Shown here one piece after another: positions 33,244 through 41,110 of a stretch of 61,300 bases of DNA. The notes beneath the pieces were generated by a model, which was given only the letters and a program-made list of their open reading frames with translations, was not told the origin of the DNA and searched no databases. Location of the stretch: positions 1 to 61,300 of the forward strand of contig NZ_STGY01000061.1 of NCBI RefSeq assembly GCF_004912275.1, read 5' to 3'. The DNA comes from Glycomyces buryatensis. Its GTDB lineage: Bacteria > Actinomycetota > Actinomycetes > Mycobacteriales > Micromonosporaceae. Numbering within the stretch: the stretch's first letter is position 1; each line of letters opens with the position of its first letter. The position numbers were made by a program, and so were the translations under genes.

Positions 33244-33894
33244 ATGCGTTCGATTCCCCTCGTGCTCAGTGCCATCGCCCTCGTCGCCGTCAGTGCCTGC
33301 TCCAAGGAGGAGGTGCCTCCTGCCGATGAGGTCGTTCCCGATGCCGCCTCGGCGATGGCCGAGGTCGAGAGCGTCCGGTTCGACCGCACTGTGGACGGCA
33401 GCGTCGACGGCTTCAACGTGAAAGCCGCCGACGGGTTCGTCACCGCTGACGGCTCCGCCGAGGGCACTGGCACCCTCACCGCGTTCGGCATGGACGTCGA
33501 AGCCGAATACGTCATCATCGACGAGGACGCCTGGGCCAAGGGGCCGACCGGCGGCTACCAGCAGGTCTCCGTCGGCGATGACATGCTGCCGTACGACCCG
33601 ACCATCCTGCTCTCCCCTGATTCGGGGATCGCCACGCTGCTGGAGGCCGTCGACTCCGCCGAACCTCAAGACACCGAGGACGTCGACAGGGTTGCCACGT
33701 TTCGGTACGAGGTCGTCTTCGATCCGGCTGCTTTCGCCACTTTCATTCCCGCCGAAGGGGACTGGAATGCCGCCACCCTCTGGTTCGACCAGGAGACCGC
33801 CCGCGTCGTCAAAGCCGAGTTCACCCAAGGCGACGCGACGGTGACCCTGCTCCTGTCCGATTACGATGATCCGGTGACGATTGAAGCCCCCTGA
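33244..33894 (+). CDS. LppX/LprAFG-family lipoprotein (LprG-like)
   Basis: 216 residues with signal peptide SIPLVLSAIALVAV and lipobox VSAC (Cys19). The mature domain fits the LppX_LprAFG fold, a half-barrel that carries lipids: SAMAEVESVRFDRTVDGSVD, then FVTADGSAEGTGTLT, VEAEYVIIDEDAWAKG and a C-terminal LWFDQETARVVKAEF. Its stop overlaps the start of an MFS gene. In mycobacteria LprG (Rv1411c) and the exporter P55 (Rv1410c) form the same two-gene operon, which moves triacylated lipids to the envelope. Here the exporter is internally deleted, so the pathway may be broken or altered. Confidence 0.8.
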   Translation: MRSIPLVLSAIALVAVSACSKEEVPPADEVVPDAASAMAEVESVRFDRTVDGSVDGFNVKAADGFVTADGSAEGTGTLTAFGMDVEAEYVIIDEDAWAKGPTGGYQQVSVGDDMLPYDPTILLSPDSGIATLLEAVDSAEPQDTEDVDRVATFRYEVVFDPAAFATFIPAEGDWNAATLWFDQETARVVKAEFTQGDATVTLLLSDYDDPVTIEAP

Positions 33895-34915
33895 ACCCGG
33901 TCCGACCCGCCGCCGGGTCGCGATCGGCGCGGCCGGGGTCGCAGTCCTCATCGGATCGATCGACGCGTACGTGCTCGTCTCGGTCCAGGTCGACATGATC
34001 GACGAGTTCGATATCCCGGTGAACCACCTGGAGCGGGCCACGCCCCTGGTGACCGGGTACCTGCTGGGCTACACGGCCGGGATGCCGTTGCTCGGACGGC
34101 TTTCCGATCGGTTCGGGCGCAAGGTCGTCATCTACGCGTGCCTTGTTGCCTTCACCATCGGTTCGGTCGTCAGCGCCACCGCGACCGAGTTGGTTCCGCT
34201 CGTCGCCGGACGTGCGCTGCAGGGGCTCGCCGGTGGCGCGCTGCTTCCCGTCACCATGGCCCTCGCCGCCGGAGCAGTCCTCATGGTCACCCTCGTCGAC
34301 GTGCAGCTCCTTGCCCAGACCCTCCATGGTCTCGACTCGGCAGGCGGAGTGCCGCTCCTGATGTGGTTCCTGGCCGGGCTTCCGGTGGGCGCTTTGGTCG
34401 GAGGTTTTCTCGCCTCCCGATTCGGTGAGCGCGTCCCCGCGGTCCTGGGTTTCGCCGCTGCTGCCGCCGCGTACTTTTGGATCGCCCGGGCCGTCCCCGA
34501 CATCGAACCCGCCCTCTCCCTCGCCGGCGCCGCGCTCGGCATCACCATCGCCCCGCTCTCCTCGGCCGCGCTGCGCACCACCCCCGAAGGCAGCCACGGC
34601 ACCGCCTCCGCCGTGGTCGTCGTCGCCCGCATGATGGGGATGCTCGTCGGCGTCGCCGCCCTCACCTCCTGGAGCCTCCACCGTTTCCAGGCCTCCACCG
34701 CCGACCTCGACACGCCCCTGCCCTTCGGCATCCCCGAAGCCGAATACCTCGAGCTTCAAGCCGACTACATTGATGCCCTCGACGCGGCCCTCGCGACCCA
34801 GTACGCCGAAGTGTTTACCGCGGCCGCCGTCATCTGCCTCGCCGCCGCCCTGGTCGCCCTGGGTATTCCCGGACGTGTGCGAGCCCGCAGTTCTTCGCTG
34901 ACCCGGGGCCGCTGA
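33881..34915 (+). pseudogene. P55-like MFS exporter with an internal in-frame deletion
   Basis: 344 residues from TTG at 33881, overlapping the lipoprotein gene by 14 nt. The first part is a normal P55-type N-terminus: VAVLIGSIDAYVLVSVQVDM, GYLLGYTAGMPLLGRLSDRFGRK and LAGGALLPVTMALAA. The sequence then jumps directly to GAVLMVTLVDVQLLAQTLHG, which in P55 belongs to the second half. About 165-170 residues (several helices, including the central region) are missing compared with the ~518-residue family. The frame is kept. The C-terminal helices continue to RVRARSSSLTRGR. It is either a pseudogene or an unusual shortened transporter; I favour loss of function. Confidence 0.6.
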
Positions 34916-34917
34916 TG

Positions 34918-35130
34918 CTGTCCGCGCCGGCCGCCTTGACCTCAGCATCGCCACGTCCGACGAAGTGAACAGCCCGGAGGTCGCTGAGCGGCCGCGAGCG
35001 GTGCGATCGCGGTATCGCCCTCAAGGATCTGGAGGCCGTCCGCGAGCGGGTACTTCGCACCCGGTCCCAGTGCGGCAGGATCTTGAACTGGCCGTGATAC
35101 CAGTTGGCGCAGCACATCGGGTATAAGAGG
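34918..35130 (+). pseudogene. TnpB (IS200/IS605 family) remnant
   Basis: Two broken frames resemble TnpB. LDLSIATSDEVNS recalls the RuvC-I DLGI..ATTSDG motif. IALKDLEAVRERVLRTRSQC leads through an in-frame TGA to YQLAQHIGYK, matching the RuvC-II region (xLEDL.gIR.RV ... QL..FI.YKA) of this RNA-guided nuclease. It is cut off exactly where direct-repeat copy 2 begins. No TnpA, no zinc finger and no intact omega-RNA end are seen. Confidence 0.6.
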
Positions 35131-35453
35131 TGCGCGGCGGTTTCGTGCTTTCCGGGATCACGTCCCGCCCGTCGTCACACTGTGAGCGCCGGTGACAGCC
35201 CGCCAGGGGCCGCGACAGGACGGGGACAGTCCGGTGACAGGGCGTTGGGCGATTGTTGTCGCAGCGAAGAAAACCCGACGACAATCCAGCAGGAGCACAC
35301 CACCATGGCTACTTTCAACACCCCCGGGCCGATCTCGGCCACGGTCGACATCATCCTTGGAGACATCCGCTTCAACGCCTCGGATCGCGCCGACACCGTG
35401 GTCGAGGTCCACCCGATCGACCCGTCGCGGCAGCTGGACGTCGAGGCCGCCGC
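35127..35453 (+). repeat. Direct repeat copy 2 (right border of accessory island)
   Basis: It is the counterpart of 27913-28255. It begins abruptly after the TnpB-like HIGYK codons and continues into the complete DUF4097 gene. Recombination between the copies would delete about 7.2 kb and rebuild one intact gene with its native left flank. Confidence 0.9.
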
Positions 35454-36087
35454 GGACGTCGTCGTCGAGTTCGCCGACGGCAGGCTGCGGGTCTCGCACC
35501 CGAGGCTGCGCACCCTGTTCACCAAGAAGTACGGCTCGGTCAGGGTACTGGTGGCACTGCCGACCGGCTCGGAGGTGCAGGGCGACACCGCTCAGGGCGA
35601 GTACCTGGTCCAGGGCGCGGTCGGCACCTGCCGCCTGAAGACCGCCATCGGGGACATTCGGGTCGCCCAGGCCGTCGACGTGCGGCTGCGGACCACCGGC
35701 GGAAAGGTGATCGTGGACCACGTGAGCGGCGAAGCCGACGTGAAGGGCAACGGGGACATCAGGATCCGCCGGATCGACGGCACCGCGCAGGTCAGGAACA
35801 TCGGCGGCGACATCCGCATCGCCCAGTTCGGCGGCGACACCGTCGATCTGAACTCCGCCACGGGCGGGCTGTCGATCGGCATCGCCGCAGGCGGTGCCGT
35901 CGAGCTGGACGCGCGCGCCACGGTCGGCGATGTCCGCGATTACCTTGCGGCGGCGGGCGCCCCGGAGCGGTCCGACCGGATCGTCAAGGTGCGCGCCCGC
36001 TGTCACGCCGGCGACATCGTGGTCCACCGCGCCGGCGCCGGCCACGACGCGCCGCAGCGGTCGTCGCGGTTCCAGGGCTGGCGTTGA
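35305..36087 (+). CDS. DUF4097 beta-repeat protein (complete)
   Basis: 260 residues. ATG at 35305 has AGGAG 9 nt upstream. There is no signal peptide or TM helix, so unlike the DUF4097 protein at 21671-22465 it is probably cytosolic. The chain is a series of beta-helix-like turns with G-D-I-R repeats: IILGDIRFNA, TAIGDIRVAQ, GNGDIRIRRI, NIGGDIRIAQ and ATVGDVRDYL. These are typical of actinobacterial DUF4097 proteins, which are often encoded next to regulators. It is convergent with the SARP regulator gene, 4 bp apart. Its upstream region and first 50 codons are duplicated 7.2 kb to the left. Function unknown. Confidence 0.85.
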   Translation: MATFNTPGPISATVDIILGDIRFNASDRADTVVEVHPIDPSRQLDVEAAADVVVEFADGRLRVSHPRLRTLFTKKYGSVRVLVALPTGSEVQGDTAQGEYLVQGAVGTCRLKTAIGDIRVAQAVDVRLRTTGGKVIVDHVSGEADVKGNGDIRIRRIDGTAQVRNIGGDIRIAQFGGDTVDLNSATGGLSIGIAAGGAVELDARATVGDVRDYLAAAGAPERSDRIVKVRARCHAGDIVVHRAGAGHDAPQRSSRFQGWR

Positions 36088-36091
36088 TCGG

Positions 36092-39000
36092 TCAGGTGGC
36101 GAGAACGGCTTCGGCCATTTCGCGCCAGTCTCCCTGCCGCCCTTCGAGAACCGCCTCTGCGATTTCGGTTTCGCCGAGGCGGTTCCGCGTGTCCTGGATG
36201 ATCCGGTTGGCGTCGTGCTGCGCGCGGTCCGGCGCGCCGCGCACGATGTCGCTCGCCGTGAGCAGCCGCACGGCCTGCCGGTCCTGACCGAGCCGCACCG
36301 CGAGATCCGCGATCCCGATCATCGCCAGCGCGATCATCGGCGGATAAGCCACCTCGTCGGCGGCGCGGAGCGCCTCGGCCCGGCGCGCGCGGGCCTCGTC
36401 GATGTCCTCCGCGAGGTAGGCGAGCAGGTCCTTGATCGAGAAGTCGACGCCGCTCCAGGTGTCGACGATGCTCGAGCGGACCACCTCCAGCTGCTCGCGC
36501 GCCAGGTCCGGTTCGCCGCGCCAGCGTGCCAGATGCGCCTTTGAGAACGCCAGCTCGACCAGGGTGTTCGGCCAGGCGATCCGGTCGGCGCCCTGCTGCG
36601 CCTGGGCCATGGCGGTGGCGCTGGAGCGCTCGTCGCCGAGGAGCCAGTACAGCTGCGCCTGCCGCGCCCGCACGCCGACCACTTCCTCGGTGGCGCCGAC
36701 CTCGGTCAGCGCTCCGGCCGCCTCTTCATTGAGCTCGCAGGCGCGCGCGAACTCGCCGCGGGCGGCGAGCCGATCGGCCAGCAGGGTCAGCGCCGAGGAG
36801 GTTCCCCAGCGGTCGCCGATCGCGCGGAACTGCTCCAGGGCGATCTCGACATCGCTGTCCACATCGGTCTCATCGCTGAAGAGCGTGAGCCGCAACCGAG
36901 CGCGACTGAGCCGGGCCTGCGCGCGCACCCATGGATCTGGGACGGTGAAGAGCTCCTCGAACGCGGGGAGGAAGTCGGTCGGCTCCCGTAGCATTCGCTC
37001 CAGCGGTCCGGTGAACGCGAGCATCGGGTGGTTGGCCCCGGAGCGCTGGGCGAGCTGGTGCGACTGCTCGATCCACTCCTGCGCCTGATACTGATCGCCG
37101 CCGTACCCGGAGGTCAGGAACAGTGTCACGACGCTGTAGGCCAGCGCCCTCACCTCGTCGGACGCCTCGCCATCCAGGGAGGCCGCCGCGACGGACAACT
37201 CGGTGCCCTCGGCTCTATGTCCACTGAGGAACCAGTACCAGCCCGCGGCCCCGGCGAGCCGCATCGCCTCCTGGGCCCATCCCTCACCGATCGCCCCGCG
37301 AAGGGCCGCGGTGATGTTGTCGTGCTCGGCTTCGAGCGCCGCCAGCCAGTCGAGCTGTTCGGCCCGGCGCAGATGCGCGTCGGCGGGCTCGACCAGATCG
37401 GTGACGTAGGCGAGGTGCGCCCGGCGCGCCGACTCGGACTCCCCGGCCTCGGCAAGCCGCTGCGCGGCATATTCCTTGATGGTGTTGAGCATCCGGTAGC
37501 GCGGCTCGCCCTCGCCGTAGGAGACCAGCAGCGACTTCTCCACCAGTGCGGTCAGCAGGTCGAGCGCGTATTCGTCTTCCGGGCACACGCGTTCCGCCGC
37601 TTCGAGACTCGCGCCGCCGGCGAAGACCGACAGTCGCTTGAGCAGGTCGCGTTCGGCCTCGCTCAACAGGTCCCAGCTCCAGTCCACCACCGCGCGCAGC
37701 GTCTTGTGGCGGGCGAGGGAGGTGCGGCTGCCGCCGGTCAGCAGCTTGAATCGGTCGTCCAGTCGGTCCGCCAGCTGATCGACCGACATGGTGCGCAGGC
37801 GGGCCGCGGCCAGCTCGATCGCCAGCGGCATCCCGTCGAGCGCCCGGCAGATGCGCGCCATTGTGGACATCGTCTCGGCGTCGAATCCGACGTTGCGCCG
37901 CACCGCGTCGGCCCGGTCCCGCAGTAGGCGAACCGCGGGCGAGGAGGCGGCCTCGGCCGGGCTCGCGCTCTCCGCGGGCAGGGCGAGCGGTTCGACCTGC
38001 CACAGCGCCTCCCCGGTGATGCCGAGCGGTTCCCGGCTGGTGGCGATGATCCGCAGGCTCCGGCATTCGCCCAGGAGCCGGTCGGCGAACTGTGAGGCCG
38101 CCTCGATCATGTGCTCGCAGTTGTCCAGGACCAGCAGCATCGCGCGTTCGCGGACGGCGGCGATGAGCCGGTCCGCCGCGCCCCCACTGGAATCCCCGCC
38201 GAGTAGGGACTGGTCGCGCAGGCCGATCGCGGTCAGTACGGCCTGTGCCAGCTCGCCGCCGTCCTGAAGTGTCCCGAGTTCCACCAGCCAGGCCCCGTCC
38301 GGCAGGTCGGTGAGCATTGTCCGGGCGGTCTCGGTGGCCATTCGGGTCTTGCCGGAGCCGCCCGCGCCGGTCAAGGTGACCAGTCGGTGTTTGGCGGCGA
38401 GTTCGCAGGCCGCGGCGACCTCCTCGTCCTTGCCGACGAACGAGGTCAGCTCGGAGCGCAGGTTCGTCCGGCGGTTCTGGGTCCGTCCCCCGATCTCGCC
38501 GCGCAGCAACGCGGTGTGCAGCGCCGACAGCTCGGCCGAGGGGTCGGCGCCGTACTCGTCGGCCAGGCGCTCCGACAGCTGCTGGTAGACCGTCAACGCC
38601 TCGGCGCCCCGGCCCGCGTCGACGAGGGCGCGCATCAATGCCGCGACGAAGCCCTCGCGCAGCGGGTATCTCGACACCAGGTCGGTCAGCTCGGACACCA
38701 GGTCCGCGCCGCGGCCGAGGCGGACCTCCGCCTCCACTCGGTCCCCGAGCACGGCGAGGTAGCGCTCCCCGAGCCCGGCGACGGCGGCGTCGAATGCCCT
38801 GCTGCCAAGCAGCGCAATGCCTTCCATCGGGGTACCGCGCCACAGGTCCAGGGCCGAGCGCAGCAGGGCCACGCGTTCGGGGTCCTCGGCGGTGCGGGCT
38901 CGGGAGACCAGGGCCTCGAACCGGCTCACGTCCACGTCGTCGGGCTCGACGGCCAGCCGGTATCCGCCGGATTTCGCCTCGACGAGTCCATCCGGCAACA

Positions 39001-39217
39001 CCTTGCGCAGCCTGGACACCAGGACCTGCAAGGCGTTCACCGCGTCCGTCGGCGACTCCTCGCCCCAGATCCAGTCGACCAGGTTCGCCCGCGGGACGAT
39101 CCGGCCGGGTTCGAGCGCGAGCGCCGCCAGCAGCCCGCGCAACCGGGCACCCGGGACCTCTACCGCGACGCCGTCGCCGGTCTGGACTTCGAATGAGCCG
39201 AGCATCCTGATTTGCAC
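36092..39217 (-). CDS. SARP/AfsR-like transcriptional regulator with NB-ARC and TPR domains
   Basis: 1,041 residues. The N-terminal winged-helix (IRMLGSFEVQTGDGVAVEV, then ARLRGLLAALALEPGRIV) plus BTAD domain (to about 250) is the SARP signature, binding direct repeats near promoters. An NB-ARC ATPase follows, with P-loop LTGAGGSGKTRMATETA near 286, Walker B LLVLDNCEH near 368, ATSREPL and a GLPL-like DGMPLAIELAAARL. The C-terminal 350 residues are helical TPR-like. SARPs commonly activate secondary-metabolite clusters; none is visible here. The gene starts 117 bp after the Hsp70-like gene at the end of the CHAT/chaperone operon, on the same strand, so it could be read through from it. Confidence 0.92.
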   Translation of the reverse strand: MQIRMLGSFEVQTGDGVAVEVPGARLRGLLAALALEPGRIVPRANLVDWIWGEESPTDAVNALQVLVSRLRKVLPDGLVEAKSGGYRLAVEPDDVDVSRFEALVSRARTAEDPERVALLRSALDLWRGTPMEGIALLGSRAFDAAVAGLGERYLAVLGDRVEAEVRLGRGADLVSELTDLVSRYPLREGFVAALMRALVDAGRGAEALTVYQQLSERLADEYGADPSAELSALHTALLRGEIGGRTQNRRTNLRSELTSFVGKDEEVAAACELAAKHRLVTLTGAGGSGKTRMATETARTMLTDLPDGAWLVELGTLQDGGELAQAVLTAIGLRDQSLLGGDSSGGAADRLIAAVRERAMLLVLDNCEHMIEAASQFADRLLGECRSLRIIATSREPLGITGEALWQVEPLALPAESASPAEAASSPAVRLLRDRADAVRRNVGFDAETMSTMARICRALDGMPLAIELAAARLRTMSVDQLADRLDDRFKLLTGGSRTSLARHKTLRAVVDWSWDLLSEAERDLLKRLSVFAGGASLEAAERVCPEDEYALDLLTALVEKSLLVSYGEGEPRYRMLNTIKEYAAQRLAEAGESESARRAHLAYVTDLVEPADAHLRRAEQLDWLAALEAEHDNITAALRGAIGEGWAQEAMRLAGAAGWYWFLSGHRAEGTELSVAAASLDGEASDEVRALAYSVVTLFLTSGYGGDQYQAQEWIEQSHQLAQRSGANHPMLAFTGPLERMLREPTDFLPAFEELFTVPDPWVRAQARLSRARLRLTLFSDETDVDSDVEIALEQFRAIGDRWGTSSALTLLADRLAARGEFARACELNEEAAGALTEVGATEEVVGVRARQAQLYWLLGDERSSATAMAQAQQGADRIAWPNTLVELAFSKAHLARWRGEPDLAREQLEVVRSSIVDTWSGVDFSIKDLLAYLAEDIDEARARRAEALRAADEVAYPPMIALAMIGIADLAVRLGQDRQAVRLLTASDIVRGAPDRAQHDANRIIQDTRNRLGETEIAEAVLEGRQGDWREMAEAVLAT

Positions 39218-39334
39218 ACGGCTTATCTTGCCGCATGGAAGCCGGACTCATCTATGCCGCGGTCCACACCTTCGTCGAGCAGGGGTGGGCGGCGCCGACT
39301 TGCCAGGGGACTCGGCGGTATTCATTTCCCGGGT

Positions 39335-41041
39335 TCAACGTGGTTTGAGTTGGCGCAGTAGGGCAATGGCGCCTTCGTGTTCGGGGTTCCACCTGAGGGC
39401 GTCCCCCAGGGTTTCGCGGGCCTCGGTCTTGCGGTTGGTCCGGTTGAGGGCCTGGGCGTGGAGGAAGCAGCGTTCGGCCAGGAGGTCGAAGATGCGGGCG
39501 TTGCCGGCGTCGTGGCTGATGGCGCATTTGAGCCAGGCCTCTTGACGCTTGAAGTTGGCGATGGTGGGTCGGGTCATGGCCGCGTCGCAGTGCATCTGGA
39601 CCATCTCGGCGAAGAGCTCGGAGCCGCCGTCGTCGCGTTCCCAGGCGATGTGCATGACGTGGATGGCCTCCTTGAACTCGCCCAGTTCGAAGAACTTGCG
39701 GGCGCGGGCGCGGAGGCGTTCGGCGTCGCCGGTCGGGCCCGGGGCGCGGTCGGGATCGGGTTCGGGTACGGCGCCGGTGCGGCGGGCGACGATGTCCCGC
39801 AGCACCGCCTCCGCCTCCGTCATCACCTCTCGGGCCGTCTTCTCCGCCTCGTCCAGACGGCCCTTTTGCAGCAGCTGCCGCGCCTTGTCCAGTGCGTCGC
39901 CGCTGGCCTTGTCCGGAGCGGCCGCTGCTTCCTCGGGGGACGTCAGGAGCGTGGCCGGCAAGGGCGGCGCCTGCACGGCGGGCTCGGGGGAGTCCTCGGC
40001 CTCGGGCTCTGGCGCCTCGTCAGCCACCGCCGAGGACCGCGACGCCAGTTGGCTCGCGTACCGCAGCGCGCCCAGTTCGAGCGACATCGGCCCGGCCCGC
40101 TCGACCGGCAGTCCGGTCGCCTCTGCCAGGGCGCCCATGATCGGCATGCGGCTGCTGCCGCCGGTCAGGAGCAGGGCCGTGATGTCCTCCGCTTCCAGGC
40201 CGGCCTCCTCCAGGACGGCCCCGGCGCGTTCGAGGCTTCCCGTCGCCACGCGCCGAATGTCCTCGTCGAAGACCTCCTGTGAGAAGTAGACGGAGGTGCG
40301 CCGCAATCCGATGCGCGACAGGAAGGTTCGCGGATCTCCGGCCGCGCTGCGCTCCTTGATCTCGGCGGCGGTCTCGCGCAGCAGGTGCCAGCCGGATTCG
40401 CCGCCGAGCTGGTCCTCGATCGCGACCCGCTGGCCGGCGAGGGCGTCGAGCAGGGATTGAAGGACGCGGGTGTCGAAGAGGCCGCCGCCGGGGGAGGCGG
40501 CGCCGTCGTAGCCCATCGCTCGGTAGCGTCCCCGCGCGGCGCGGACCAGGCCGAGCTCGAATCCGGTGTAGCCCATGCCGAACACGAGGTACGTGCCGGT
40601 GGCCTCGGGGCCCGCGTGGGCGATGACGGTGGCGATCGAGTCGCTGACGAGGCTCACCTCGGGCAGTCCGGCCTGCTCGGCCGCGCGCAGCAGTGCGCCC
40701 CGCTGCCGTGAGGAGAACCGGGCCGGGACCCCGATCGCGGTGTGCCCCAAGCGGGAATCGGTCTCCTTCACCACCCGGTCGCGGATCTCGCTGAGCGCGG
40801 CGGCCAGCACCGCCACAGGGTCGACGGCGACGCCCTCGACCCGGACGGTGTCGGTGATTCCCAAGCGGCTCTTCAAACTCGGGAACGCGGCGGCCATCCC
40901 GGGGCGGGCCGGAGGCTCGCACAGCAGCCACGGCCAGCGTTTCCCGCGCACCTCGAAGTGACCGGCGGCCTCGACGCCGTGGCCGTAGGCGGCACGCAGG
41001 GCGGTGCCGCCGAGGTCCACTCCCAGGTTGACGACGCTCAT
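39335..41041 (-). CDS. Divergent Hsp70-like ATPase with C-terminal helical/TPR extension
   Basis: 568 residues. The first ~345 form an actin/Hsp70-type nucleotide domain. Phosphate-1 motif NLGVDLGGTALRAAYG replaces the DnaK DLGTTNS. The phosphate-2 region is YLVFGMGYTGFELGLV instead of DLGGGTFD. The adenosine motif LLLTGGSSRMPIMGAL is conserved. There is no substrate-binding beta domain. Instead an acidic linker leads to helical repeats (LDKARQLLQKGRLDEAEKT, then LNRTNRKTEARETLGDALRW). ATPase activity may be weak or lost. It is last in the CHAT/chaperone operon, 69 bp after the DnaK gene, and the gap holds the palindrome at 41087-41108. It may act as a scaffold or sensor partner for the canonical DnaK. 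Confidence 0.8.
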   Translation of the reverse strand: MSVVNLGVDLGGTALRAAYGHGVEAAGHFEVRGKRWPWLLCEPPARPGMAAAFPSLKSRLGITDTVRVEGVAVDPVAVLAAALSEIRDRVVKETDSRLGHTAIGVPARFSSRQRGALLRAAEQAGLPEVSLVSDSIATVIAHAGPEATGTYLVFGMGYTGFELGLVRAARGRYRAMGYDGAASPGGGLFDTRVLQSLLDALAGQRVAIEDQLGGESGWHLLRETAAEIKERSAAGDPRTFLSRIGLRRTSVYFSQEVFDEDIRRVATGSLERAGAVLEEAGLEAEDITALLLTGGSSRMPIMGALAEATGLPVERAGPMSLELGALRYASQLASRSSAVADEAPEPEAEDSPEPAVQAPPLPATLLTSPEEAAAAPDKASGDALDKARQLLQKGRLDEAEKTAREVMTEAEAVLRDIVARRTGAVPEPDPDRAPGPTGDAERLRARARKFFELGEFKEAIHVMHIAWERDDGGSELFAEMVQMHCDAAMTRPTIANFKRQEAWLKCAISHDAGNARIFDLLAERCFLHAQALNRTNRKTEARETLGDALRWNPEHEGAIALLRQLKPR

Positions 41042-41070
41042 CGCGTCGCCCCGGGCCCGATAGCGGTAAT
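41038..41070 (-). promoter_or_regulatory. Possible 10-codon leader frame coupling to the Hsp70-like gene
   Basis: The Hsp70-like ATG at 41041 has no nearby ribosome site. A strong AGGAGG lies at 41077-41082, 36 nt too far upstream. Six nt after it, an ATT could start the short frame ATT ACC GCT ATC GGG and onward, which ends in TGA overlapping the ATG (ATGA at 41038-41041). Re-initiation after a tiny leader is one reading. A non-AUG start is rare, so this is tentative. Confidence 0.25.
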
Positions 41071-41086
41071 GAGAAGCCTCCTAAAT

Positions 41087-41108
41087 CCTATAGGATATAT
41101 CCTATAGG
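41087..41108. promoter_or_regulatory. AT-rich palindrome (copy 2)
   Basis: The same nested dyad as at 8830-8855: two CCTATAGG octamers separated by ATATAT, perfect over 22 bp. It starts 2 bp after the DnaK-like stop and lies in the leader of the next operon gene. It may bind a regulator or shape the mRNA between the two Hsp70-type genes. Confidence 0.6.
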
Positions 41109-41110
41109 GA

